Source of the DNA: Episyrphus balteatus
Taxonomy: Eukaryota > Arthropoda > Insecta > Diptera > Syrphidae
NCBI RefSeq assembly: GCF_945859705.1
Contig: NC_079137.1
Location: 68,966,277-69,030,276 of the forward strand
Length of the DNA: 64,000 bases
Direction of reading: 5' to 3'
The translations under genes and the position numbers were made by a program. Positions 1 through 11,620 of this stretch are shown piece by piece. The number at the start of each line of letters is the position of its first letter. Position 1 is the first letter of the stretch. The notes beneath the pieces were generated by a model, which was given only the letters and a program-made list of their open reading frames with translations, made no database searches and had not been told where the DNA came from.

Positions 1-597
1 AAACATAGCAAACTACTATCTCTATTAATATTTCAGTTGATGGAGAATTTTTTTTTCAACAAATGATAATAAATGAGTAAACAACTTCAGGATCCGACAT
101 TCTGTCTCCATGAAAAGAGCAAAAAAATCCTCTATTAGATCCCTTTCTCTTCTAAATATGTAGTATACATAGGGAATGTTTTGATATTAGATTTTATCAT
201 CATTTTTAAAATAACATAACCATTTTCAAAGAGAGAACTTTTTTCTGGAATAGTTTCAAAAGAAAACGAAAAATAAAAACATCTTATCCAGTCAAAAGTT
301 AACAAGGAATAATAATTCAAGATTATTTCGTGGCCATTTGGAGAAGAAAAAACACAAAAGCCATTTAAATAACTTTCAAATAAATGGATATTAGGTACAT
401 ATATGTAAAGAACTAGAGTGTAGCTATATTTCGTTCATGTTACTGGATTATATATTTTATTACTTAGAATATATTTGAGTTTTAAAATGAACGAATAATT
501 TAAAATGTTGGGCGCCATTTTATCATGATTCCTGTCTCAGTGAATAAATTATGTTTTTCATAAAGTTGAACAAGATTATACTGCTTAAAACTTCTAC
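1..597. other. gene-free AT-rich stretch
   Basis: No coding exon is recognisable on either strand. The one distinctive motif is TGGGCGCCATTTTAT near 509-523, which resembles the start of the GGGCGCCA repeat seen again near 33259 and 37492. The rest is low-complexity AT-rich sequence. Confidence 0.5.
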
Positions 598-852
598 ATA
601 TCGTCGGTGAAACCAGAAAAGTGTGTAACTCCATTTTAGCAAATTTTATAGGAGAGCAAAAAAACAAAATCGTTTTGAAGGCATTTGTATGAGTTTTGAT
701 TTTCTAATTTGCTAATAAAATACAAACTATGAACTTTAAGGGGATTCTGAGTTTAAGGAACGGTAGATATTAGGTTTGTCTAACACATAGCATTCAAATC
801 TAATTTTCAGAAAATTTGGAGTTACACACTTTTCTGGTTTCACCGACGATAT
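598..852. mobile_element. MITE with 36 bp perfect terminal inverted repeats (TCGTCGG family)
   Basis: The 36 bases at 598-633 are the exact reverse complement of 817-852, enclosing about 180 bp with no coding capacity. The termini read TA-TCGTCGGTGAAACC, and TA on both sides could be a target-site duplication as in Tc1/mariner-derived MITEs. Related termini occur at 19093-19295, 31132-31559 and 55292-55541. The inverted repeat is seen directly; the superfamily assignment is inference. Confidence 0.8.
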
Positions 853-1967
853 CTATTTTATGTGTCACATAATTTCTATTCAAATGAAAAGATTTAAAAT
901 ACAAGGACTTGTGTAGAAAAAAAAAAAAAATTGAAAACATAGTCATACGAAAACAGAAATTTATAGTCTTAAAGGTTATGTTTTAGAGCAAGTTGTTCTA
1001 AGAACCATTCAGTTTATGCTTAACCAATACAATATTAAAACTTTTTTATAAAATTTACCAAGTATGACAAGTAACAACTGACTGTTTCTTAACAAGAAAT
1101 TCAAATTTAAATTAAATTTAACCTGATATTAATTTGTATTTATCCATTAAACGATGTTAGTTAAGTACACAATCATTATCAACTCTATTTTCCAGACTAT
1201 GAAGACAGCTTCAAAAAGTTACAAAACAATAAATTAATGATGGAAAAGAGAAAGAAGAACAATTTAAAATCTAACTTTTTTCTTCCATCAATTAAGTTAA
1301 CTTTTAAGAAATATGTGCCTGCTTTCACATCAAAAGCATAAGTTATTTTTGCAGAGGAATATGGAAACGAAAATTTAAAATCCTGAAAACTGAAAAAAAA
1401 ATTATAATTAAGTAATCGTATAATTCTGAGCTTAAGGGTAAATGAAATTTGTCGTTAATTTAAATAGAAAATGTCTGTAAAAAAAATCTCTTTTTGACAG
1501 TTTTTAACTTTTTCTTTGTAACAAAAACTGTCAAACTGGTTGTTAAGAAGGATCATAGTCATGGGACTCTGAAAGTTTATTAAGTACTTCAAGGACCTTT
1601 GTGATAATGGTCATAAAATATACAAATTAGATTACAAGATTGACAGCAATTTTATCAATAAACATGCTTATAGGTTCATTAGTCGTTTATAGATGTCACT
1701 GACACAATTTTGTCTAGTTTTGAACATTGTGAATTAGAACAGTGGTAAGGTCAAATTGGGAGTGCGATGTCTTTTTGTGTTCACTTACTCACTTAAAATA
1801 AAATTATATTAGAGAGATTTAGCCTAGATTATGCAAATTGATTTAAATTGGTAATTTTTTACACGGAGCTGAGAACTTTTTTTTAGAAAAATTGATCAAA
1901 TCTTGTTAGAATTAGAAATGACACATAGTTTTAAAAAAATGCATCAGATATGACATTTCGAATCAGA
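853..1967. other. gene-free AT-rich stretch
   Basis: I see no exon, RNA gene or bounded repeat. The sequence is simple AT-rich DNA with poly(A)/poly(T) runs. It could be an intron of the FBXL16-type gene, whose upstream exons were not found, or intergenic. Confidence 0.4.
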
Positions 1968-2027
1968 CATGACATTCCGAAGATAGAGAATGCGAAAAAT
2001 GTGGGTCTCGTAATTCTGTCTGTCTGT
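1968..2027 (+). repeat. dispersed repeat, copy A
   Basis: The segment CATGACATTCCGAAGATAGA followed by GAATGCGAAAAATGTGGGTC and a TCTGTC run closely matches the reverse complement of 3526-3577 and, more weakly, 26631-26690 on the + strand. In copy B the end is a long CAGA microsatellite, so the TCTGTCTG tract looks like part of the element. The family is unnamed here. Confidence 0.6.
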
Positions 2028-3488
2028 GTAATGTGGCAAATGTGGTCGTACTTTTGAAATTTTTTTTGCAGCGTTATTAACGGAACCTGCCATTTTCCTA
2101 CTGTCTGATTTTCTCCTATTGAAAATTCAAAAAAAATTTTAATAATTCTAATGTTAAAATTAAGAAAAAAAATTCAAAAGAAAAAATTAAAAAAAGAAAT
2201 ATTTTTTGGATGTATTTCTTTAATAAAAAGGTCAAAATTTTGGTTTTGAAATTATTTGAATACAAATGAATGCATTTTATTGAAACTTTGTTTTAATGTG
2301 TTGATAAATATTTCGTTTTTAATGACATACCAAATTTTTTTTTAAATAGTTTTGAAATTTCTTACCTATGCATATAAAACATTATTTTTAAAAAAGGGTC
2401 TAAAATTTCTGTGTCATATAAGAAATTAAATGACATACTTCATTTGAAGATCAAATTTATTAAAAAAGATGTATGTAAAGTTTTAGCGGTTTTAGCTCCA
2501 TATAAACAAAAAATAAGGAACACGGTATTAAAAAAGTTAAAAAGTTAAATTTTTTAAAGAATGGTTAATACATAGTTTTGTTAAAAATCATACGTGAAAA
2601 AGTATATCTTCCTATATTTTATTGTTTCCTAAAATAATTAGTAACGGTATATAGAGTTTTTTTTTTATTTCTGACGTTCTCAAAAACGACGTGTAGGTAC
2701 GATTTCAACAAAATCTTTATTCGAAAGGTTATAAGTGGCCTTATTATATCGTATCGTACATTTTGTACGATTCCCGTAAAAACAATCACGGAATCCGTTC
2801 GTAATGCAAAGTTTCATACAAATCGTCACCGGATTTTGTGATTGTCTTTTTTTTAAGTCGTAAAAAATTTCCGATACGACACGAATTCGTGATAAGGCCG
2901 ATCTAGTGATCATTTACGTTTCACAAAAACAAATTAACTAATTTAATCGGTAGAACTTTAGATTAAAAAAAAAAAAACAGTCATACTCAAAATTTAAAAT
3001 CAAAGAAAAAATATAATATAATATAATATAATAATCACTTTTTAAACTTCAAAGTACAGTGGACTCCCTCTAAGTCGAATTTCCCTCTAAGTCGAACTTT
3101 TTCACCACTTTTAATGAACAATTAAAAAAAAATACTAAATAAATCATAAAAACGAAATTTCAAAATTTTTCATAAACCCGTTTTCAAAAAATTGATTTTT
3201 CAAAAAAAAATTTTGAAATATTTTTTTAAAAATCCAAAAATGAGTTTTTTGAAAACTTTCTAAAATTTTAATATCACCTTCACCTAAACGCTTTTGTATA
3301 AAAATTTTCGTTGAAATCGGGGTGGTCTTGAACGAGATATTCATAAATAAAAAAAACCGTTCTATGACAGGTACCGTTAATAAAGGTAAAAAAAATATTT
3401 TTTTTATTTCGAAAGTTGGCTCTTATGTGTAATACTACACTCAAAAATTTTAATCAAAATCGTTAGAGCCGTTTTTGAAAAAAATTAA
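2028..3488. other. gene-free AT-rich stretch with AATAT microsatellite
   Basis: No exons are recognised. A short AATAT/ATAAT microsatellite lies at about 3010-3034. Around 3069-3100 a CCCTCTAAGTCGAA motif is repeated twice in tandem (CTCTAAGTCGAATTT then CTCTAAGTCGAACTT), possibly the end of a dispersed element. Confidence 0.4.
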
Positions 3489-3577
3489 CAGACAGACAGA
3501 CAGACAGACAGACGGACAGACAGACAGAATTGCCGGACCCACTTTTTTGGCATTCTCCATCATCGTAATGTCATGTA
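3489..3577 (-). repeat. (CAGA)n microsatellite plus dispersed repeat copy B
   Basis: Ten CAGA-type units run from 3489 to 3528 with one CGGA variant. They are followed, on the opposite strand, by the same sequence as the repeat at 1968-2027 (ATGACATTACGATGATGGAG, GAATGCCAAAAAAGTGGGTC). The microsatellite probably grew from the TCTGTCTG terminus of that element. Confidence 0.75.
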
Positions 3578-5384
3578 AAATTGTTATCTCGAGTTCGATT
3601 TTTTTTACGAATCCTAAACTTGCCCTATAGTACCTATATCGCAAGTAAAAAGACGAAAAGAAGACTATTTGTGGAGGAAGGAAAAAACTTTGAACGCTGA
3701 TTACTCAACTTTTTCTTAATTTCAATGACAAATCCTTAGTTTAAACGTATTTAGAGCTGAAAGCTGACCAAGAATAGTCGATCTTTTGAAAGCAACCGTA
3801 ACACTGCACAAAAACGGACTTTTCTATAACCTCCATTATAACTAAAATTTAACGGCTGAACGTGTTATCGACACAAAAACTACTGTGATAAAACACTTTT
3901 TTATAGCTTCAAATTGTGGTATTATAGCTTGCGATCTTTAGCTACCATGACTAAAATGTTTTTACTGACTGATATTAGCAATCTAACTAAACAAAAACAC
4001 TTTTCAGTATTTTGGTTTCCAACCATTAATCATCCTTGTAACCGTATATAAAAAAAAAAAAAGCCATTCGGCTTAGTGATAGTTTCAAAGATCAATCAGT
4101 GATGTTGCAAGTCAATTATTGCCACATTTACCGTTCCATTTCTGCTGACTGAGATTCTATCCTTATTGAAATAAATAACAAAACTTTTTAATAATATTTT
4201 TACATGTTTTTTATTTTAAATTCGTTTAAAAAAAGTTTTTTTTTGTAACTTCATTTAAAAAAATTACAATCAAAACAAATGAAAAATATCACAAACAATC
4301 TGTTTGAAAGTCCATTTTGTTAAACTAAATCATTACCATAAATCAAAATCCTTCACATAAAACACTTGAATAAAATCACTTTTGTTAAACTTATTTAGCA
4401 TATTTGTTGTATTTCATCTCAGTTTCATAGATTGTGATCGCAAAAACGAGTAAACTTTCAAAAATGATATTCAAAATAAATAATTTTACCCGTTAGTGTC
4501 GGTCACAAAATGAAACTGCGACAGGATTTTAAATATTCACATTTTGTTACTATTTTTTTTTGTACTATATAAACAAATCACTATACATTTTTCTGAACAA
4601 AATTTAAATAAAATAATTCCAAAGGATTGCAAGAAAACAACTATAAAATAAAATTTTAAAAACTCGCATTGTTATAACTTCGCCGATCGGAGTCAGCTTG
4701 ATAAATGACTAGTGATCTAATTAATCATCTGATTAATATTTACCCAGAATTCAGCTAATAAATGACATTCAATATGTCTATTGGTTTGAAAATTGGTTTA
4801 TACTCTGTGTTCACGGATCTCTAATGTATCTATATTTTTTTTTTGCTCTAAGGTTGTTGTTATTATTTTTACTTTGCAATATGCGACTCTTTTGCGGTTT
4901 ATCATTGCGCGCCGATGACGCCTAACGCCGTTGTCGCCGTCGCTACGCGCTGAAGCCACCAATATTGTCGTTATAAAATTGCGATAGTTTACACATTGAA
5001 CGATTTCTTTTAACTTGATGGAAATGCAAATGAGAATTACAAGGAAACAGTTAGATACTGAAGTCTTTGAGAATCGTAGATATGTGGCCAATGACGAAGT
5101 GTATAATGTAATCCTAGACGTATATGAATTCGAAACAAGTCCAATGGAAGGGGTCTTTACCTCGCTCTGTCCTAGGATTGTGTAAATTTGTTTATTGTTT
5201 AAACTTTTAAATTGTGGTTTTTGCTGCGAAAGGGTGTCAAATGAATTAAAAGAATTACATATTGTAAATTATTTCCTAACTCTTTCCATTTGTTTCTTTT
5301 AAATTAAACTCAAAAACGTACAATTTAAAATAAAGTCCCAGAATGTACTGAAAAAGAACTCAAAAACTTCTGTTTCTTTTCGAC
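3578..5384. other. gene-free stretch with a local GC-rich, CpG-rich patch
   Basis: No exon is supported. At about 4885-4960 the composition changes sharply (GCGCGCCGATGACGCC, GTTGTCGCCGTCGCTACGCG), with many CpGs in an otherwise AT-rich setting. Every frame I read there is interrupted or lacks splice context. It may be a promoter or enhancer, or the tip of a mobile element. Confidence 0.35.
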
Positions 5385-5633
5385 TTAGGGAATATAAGTA
5401 AATAAAACTGGAATGATAGAGTCAACATTATACATCTCCTGAGGGATTTTTACATTTTTTTTTTCAAAAGAAAGTAGAAGATTCATGGATATATGTAGTT
5501 TTGTACAAATGCCCTTTATGTCTTCTCCAAACATAACCTCATTTTCTGTCAGTTTTGTAACATTTAAAGCACATATTGGCCTGCGGTATTCCACATTAAC
5601 TGACTGCAACGCGACACACGACAGGAATAGCAT
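5385..5633 (-). CDS. possible small protein ORF downstream of a TATA box (doubtful)
   Basis: An 82-residue ORF begins at an ATG at 5633 (MLFLSCVALQSVNVEYRR...) and ends at 5385. About 110 bp upstream on the same strand is TATAAAG (5745-5739) in a GC-richer context, as in a fly core promoter. The frame is also open upstream to about 5723, and an ATG at 5717 would give a longer form with a hydrophobic start (MFIFSALLLHISRA), but that ATG sits about where transcription would begin. I do not recognise the protein: it has cysteines in a PIC...GIC spacing but no clear domain. In DNA this AT-rich an ORF of this size is expected by chance, so it is only a candidate. Confidence 0.2.
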   Translation of the reverse strand: MLFLSCVALQSVNVEYRRPICALNVTKLTENEVMFGEDIKGICTKLHISMNLLLSFEKKNVKIPQEMYNVDSIIPVLFTYIP

Positions 5634-5738
5634 ACAAAATGAAAAAAAAAGAGAAATATTTTCTACTACAACTTGGGCCCGGCTAATGTGAAGGAGCAGC
5701 GCACTAAAAATAAACATAAACAATGTTGAGAGCGCGGG

Positions 5739-5745
5739 CTTTATA
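5739..5745 (-). promoter_or_regulatory. TATA-box-like element
   Basis: TATAAAG on the - strand is flanked by GGAGTCGG upstream and CCCGCGCTCTCAAC downstream. The GC-rich flanks are unusual for this window and typical of fly TATA promoters. It would drive the small ORF to its left. Confidence 0.3.
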
Positions 5746-8700
5746 CCGACTCCAAGCTACCATAGAGAATCCTGCTTTGACCTAATTTTGTATTGCTGGT
5801 GAAGGTAGAAGTATATAATATTGTGTGTTTTTCTTTCGTTGCAATAATAAATAAGAATAACATACACGATTAGATAGATGTCGCATATACTTGCACAGTT
5901 ATAGATACCTTTTATCTGCAGGTACATTTAAATACTGTCGTAAACTGCAAATGTGCATAATGTAGTTGGTGCAATGGTTAGAACATTATGTTCGTTAAAA
6001 TGTACGCTCTTAAATTGAAGCTTGCATTTAACTTTGTGATTGAATATTCTTGAAATATTTCTACAGATTTTTCGAGGAATGGTCCAATTGGATTCCTCTA
6101 AGATCAGACGCAAGGCTTACAATTTGTACAGTATACAGGTACAGTACTCATTACAGGAACTCTTATGAATTAATGTTCTTAGGTTCACCACGCACACTGA
6201 GCTGAATGTGACGGATGCTTCGCTAAGGAAAGTTTTTGGAATCGTTGGGAACTTGAAATATTTGTTCACGTTATTTTGTATGTTGAGAAAAGAACGATAT
6301 AAGTTCAGTACAGAAATTCTTATGAACATAACAACTAGCTGAATCTGACGGGTTATTTTCGGAAAGTACTCACAAGCTAGTATTTTCTGCAACTCAAAAA
6401 GACACAACTTGTAATAACCTGTGATTATATAGATTTTACTAAATACAATGAGTACATAAAACATTTCAACATCGGTTTCAGTGCATGTTCATACACTTAT
6501 TTATACCCTGTAGTTAAACGTGTTAAAAATATAGATATGAATTCAGTGCATAGTTATAAGAAAAATGCACACTGAAGACAAATGGTATATACTCAATGCA
6601 CCAATATGTACTAAACCTTTAATGTACACACAGGCTTAATGTATGTAGAGTGTAAAAGATTCTAAGTCACTCGATACTAAATAGTATGTATTTAGAGTAC
6701 AGCCTTTATTGCCTGAGAACAGACTTTCATGTTCTGAGCTCAAATTTTAATATGCTAATAAAAAACGTATATGTACTGATTACAAATTTGTATGTTCTGA
6801 ATTATCAGAATGAAATTATGATAATCTTTAAAACAATATACTGGTATCTCATTTCCTTATTGTTCAAGGAGTTTTTAAATCTATTTTGCGTAGGTACTCT
6901 ATGCATTTTGAACATCGTGTCCTCTTTGTGCTAACGTGGCACTCATTTTTCTGAAAATCTATTGCACATTGCCAGAAATAAGGCCATTATTTGTGATTGT
7001 TATCGCCTATAAACAGAAAATAAAGTAATGCAACAAAGAATAAAGAACTCAAGACGGTTCCCTGGTGTACACTACTTTTGAAAAAGAACACTTTGATTAG
7101 GATTTTGGAGATGAAGATCATAAACCTAGACCCGATATCTTTATTTTTGTTGTTTTTTTTTTTTTCAAAACTCAGAGGATATCTCTTCTGAATAAAATAC
7201 TTTTTATAGTTTCCGGTACCAGATTAACTTTTTTGACTGTTATGTCGGGAACTTTTTGGCAAGTTGGTTCGGCTTTGGAAATAGTCAATTTAAAATCCAC
7301 TATCAAAATTTTTGTCACATGTAAAGGTTTCCTTAAACATAGTTAAGTTTTTGAGGCAGTTGTAAGGTCATTTTAAATACATATTGTTTTTTCTTCCACC
7401 AAAGTTCATTCAGAAAGACTAAAACCAATTGGAAATCTCACCCTTTTATTTTATTTTAATAAAAGTTCAGTACTAAATTTATAATTCAAATACAATTTTC
7501 AAACGCTTTCTATTCAAAAGAAAAATATTTTCAAATCAAATAAAAGACCCCTACAAACTAAATACAAAAGGAAACACTAACCCTACTGCGAATGTCCTTT
7601 TATTTCCTTTCCGTAAATACGTAAAAACCCTCTATCCTACTTCTCATAGTCATACACACTCCCTATCTTCCAACACAAACTATATACGTGTTATATTTCA
7701 TATTATGTATGTGAATAAAAAAACATTTCTCTAGGACTTTAATTTGTTGCAGTTATTTGTATGCTGTCATCCTATATCTGGAATACGTGGACAGAAATTC
7801 AAATATTTTCTGCAGACTCAAGACATATAATGTGTGTCATTAAATAGTGACACAATCTTTGTGTGGTTAAAAAGGAGAAAGATAAAAATACAGAGGAGAA
7901 AAAAAAACCTCAGAAACTCAATCGGTTAGACCTATTTTTTTTTTTTTTTTTGTATTTTGTTCCTCTATCACCATCATCAATACCATCATTATACTCCTTC
8001 TCACCACTATTGGCATCAAACCCAATGAAACACCCAGGTATATTGGCATCAATTTATGCTTTAATTTCAGATATCATCGATTTTCGCGCCTAATGATGTC
8101 TGCTATTAGGTCTAAATGCATGTAGACGTGTGACTTTGGTTTAGGGAAAGTCTAAGGTGTTGTTATGGCAGACTAGACTCACCCATTATTACGATATTAG
8201 CCTAATGATTTTATTTTATACAAAAACTTAGCTACATATGTATATGTATATACATATCTGTGTGAAGGCTTCCAAGGTTTTAAGGATGACGCAGGTGGTT
8301 AACATCTTCCTCTGATAAAAACAATCAATAAATAGATTTGTCTTGTATTTATGTAAGTATCTAATTCCAAATTTGAAATCATAATTTAAAAAAAATTCAA
8401 GTAAATCTAGCTGTATTTTACGAAATTTTAAAGAAAAAAAGCGCTAGCATTGAAATTTTAGATTGACAAAACAAAAATTAAAAATTTTCAAAATATGGAA
8501 AAGTCTCAAAAATGGTATGTTTCAAAATTTAACTTTTTTTTTAATTTTTAATTTTTTTAAATTAATCTAAAATTTAAACGATATTTATTAATAAAATGCT
8601 CAAATAAACTCAAGAGAATTTGTTTTGCTCATGTAATAGTGATTAAAACTCAGTAATTTCGTCATTCCGTAATTTTTAAAAAAGTTTTCATATTCTGAGA

Positions 8701-11620
8701 AGTCGTGTCAGTCTAGGTGACTTAGTGGTTGCCTTTTACTCCTGTAAACACACAAAAAAAAAATGGTTGAAATGTCCGCCAATGGTTAATGGATAATTTG
8801 TTTAAAAAAAATTAGATGTTTTTAAATGCATTCACCTTCGATTACAGATTAAAATAAGTTTCTCATAAAATTCATCGAGTTTAAATTAGCTTTAATATAA
8901 TTGTTAATAATAGCTTATAAAAGAGCAAATAGTCAACAAAAATTGCAAAAATTTCGTCTTACATTATGAACACAATATTTAATGCACTTATTTACAATTT
9001 TGACTATTTAGTCTTTCATTTCAATACAAAAATTAAGAATAATTTTCAAAAAAAATTCTTTTGGATTATTAAAAAATTTTTAATTTTTTTGAAATCATGT
9101 GAGTGGTTATAGAGATATTGCCGTGTTAGCTTCATATTAAGAATGCATTTTCCAGGAGAAGCATAAGACCTTTATTGATTATTTGGTATCGAATGGAAGG
9201 TACTTTTATTACCTCTCAAACAATGTTGTCAGCAACACTCGATAGAAAAAAAAACTGTTATTTTTTACATTATATTATTTCATTATTGAATTTAAATGGA
9301 GAAGTCCTCAGGTTTGATTTAACACCAGTCTCATACCTATCTGTAAGCCTTTGGCCCAAATTCCATACAATTTTTCCAAATCTACTTTGTGGTAAAATTT
9401 TTTTGGAGTGATATTTTAAGAAGTTTTGGACCTACAAATTTATTATCTTTAACTGATTTTTTTAAACATTTTCCATAATATGCACCATTCACATTTTGAA
9501 TGCTTAAAACTGAAAATAGTCCAAAAATTTCGCGCTTTTTCGCACACCGAGGTATCTCAAAAAATCAGTACAGTGCAATCAATACTCACACTTTGCCAAA
9601 CAATTTTGATTAAAACTCATTTGGGTTTTTTCTCGTTTGTCAAGAGAAACTTTTTGTTGGTCGTTGATTTGACATAAAATGTTATTTTAGGCCATTCAAA
9701 ATAGTGAAAAAATTCGTATTAAATGTTTGTCTATGCAATAGACCAAGTCTAATGGCTGTCGATCCGTATTTATGAAAATACACATACACAAAATTGCACA
9801 CAATGCCATAAGGATGCAAATAAATTTTTTTGTTTGTCATACTTAGTTTATGTTAAATCAATCCTTTTAGATCTGTTTACTTTAAAAGTCTAAAACTAAC
9901 CAAAAAATACGTTTATATCGAATTTTAAAAACTTGCTTTCAATTAAAAGAGTCAAAAATAAGGAAAAGTCCTAATTTTTCAAAGGGTACATTTAAGTCGT
10001 TTCTTGACAAAAAAAATTTAAAATTGCATATTATTAAAGGATTTTACCTCTCTTTATTTTATTATGACAAAGTTTTGACGTACCGGATTCATACATTCAA
10101 TAAATTTTTTAACTTTTTTTTCATTGATTTTAGGTTACAATTTTAGTCAAAAATAATTTTTAATATTTTTTTAACCACCTTAACTTAATTTGCTATGAAA
10201 AGTGTCTTTGAACCATTTCAAGGTTAGGTTCAAACAAAACCCTGTTTTGTTGAATTCAAATTGTAATATCTTTCTATCTAACTGCAACTTTGGAAACTTT
10301 TATACCTTTTTGAAAACTACAATAACAGGGCAAGTTTAAAATAATAAACCATTACCACACCATACATATTTTTTTGCGGTGTTGCTCCGAAATAAAAGTT
10401 AGAAATTGAGTTATTATAAAACTTGGAATTGTTAATTAATTTCCAGTGAAATGGCGTATGAAATAAAAAATATTTTGATCAAATAATTGTTCCTAAATAT
10501 TTGGCAATGTTTTAGTGAAAGAATTGTGAAAAACAAAAATTAATATTGGGCGTAGGAAGCAAAATACTTTTGCCAAGTAGGGATTTTTCGAAATTTCACA
10601 AGAACTGCATTAAATCGAAAACCGTAAAGATTTAGGATGAACAAGTTACCAAATTCTGTGAGACTTTAAGTTGGCCTATGCATATTTCGTTTGATTCATT
10701 ACTTTTGGGACACCCTGTATATAAATTCTTGTGTATAAATTTTCATTTAAATGGTTTAAAAGTTGCTCGAGAGAAGTTTGAAATGATAGAAAGAAAAAGA
10801 CCATCTAACAGTAAGAGATTTAAAATTTTTTATTGATCCTATTTTTTATGAAAATAGTACGTATACACCATAGTGACCCTGAACTTAATTTGTATCGTTT
10901 TCTTCTCCTTAATGCAATGTTAGGAGTATTTGTATCCCGCTGTTGAAAAAAATAATATTCTTTTAAGCATCTGCTTTAAATTAATGAGTAGGACTCACCA
11001 GGTTGATCTCAGAAAGTAGCGGCTACCTTTTTAGTTTTGTATATTTGCATGCAATTATAAAAAAATATCGGCCAAAAAGAAAATAATTTATGACAAAACT
11101 TCCGCACTGCATGTTTTTTCGCGTTGTAATATTTGAAATCCTGTTTTCTATTTTAAAGCAAATTTTATAAAACTTGAAAAAAAAAGAAACACCCTTTAAC
11201 TGCCTAAATAGGTAAAATATCTTCACAAGAAAGAACTTCAAATGCAACCACAGATTTTTTATTTCGCTATTTTTTTTTCTTTGCACTATAAAATCCCTGA
11301 AAGCAAGATTATACAGTTTTAGATGGTCACATATATTAATACCATATAAAATATAGATTCATCATAGAGACATGTTGTGCGGTTTAAATTGAATGTGGTT
11401 TCAAAATCTAGGTAGCTGGATAAGTTAGCGATATAGGCCCGTTTTTGTGGGTAAATAAAATCAATATGATATGAATTACCTTCGTTTGTACAATTTATTA
11501 CATATTTGCACTTAGGTGTATATATTTTTTTTTTCTCTATGAGATTGGTTTATCCTCTCTGTGTAAATATTATTTTACTTTTATATTAATTGAATTTTTT
11601 TTTTCTTCTTGTATTTGCAG
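5746..11620. other. gene-free region, probably FBXL16 intron or upstream DNA
   Basis: This stretch lies upstream of the first visible FBXL16 exon. I found no segment that encodes the F-box or N-terminal leucine-rich repeats. A tRNA-like box A (TGGTGCAATGG) occurs near 5969 without a convincing box B. An imperfect duplication lies at about 6147-6236 and 6305-6368 (CTTATGAA...AGCTGAAT.TGACGG). The remainder is AT-rich filler with poly(T) tracts. Confidence 0.4.

Noticed and set aside
3450..3644. - strand ORF with SVCLSVCLSVC repeats
   Set aside because: It is a translation of the CAGA/TCTG microsatellite and the adjoining dispersed repeat.
5960..6025. tRNA-like segment GTTGGTGCAATGGTTAGAAC
   Set aside because: Box A is good but there is no proper box B or acceptor stem; not reported as a tRNA gene.
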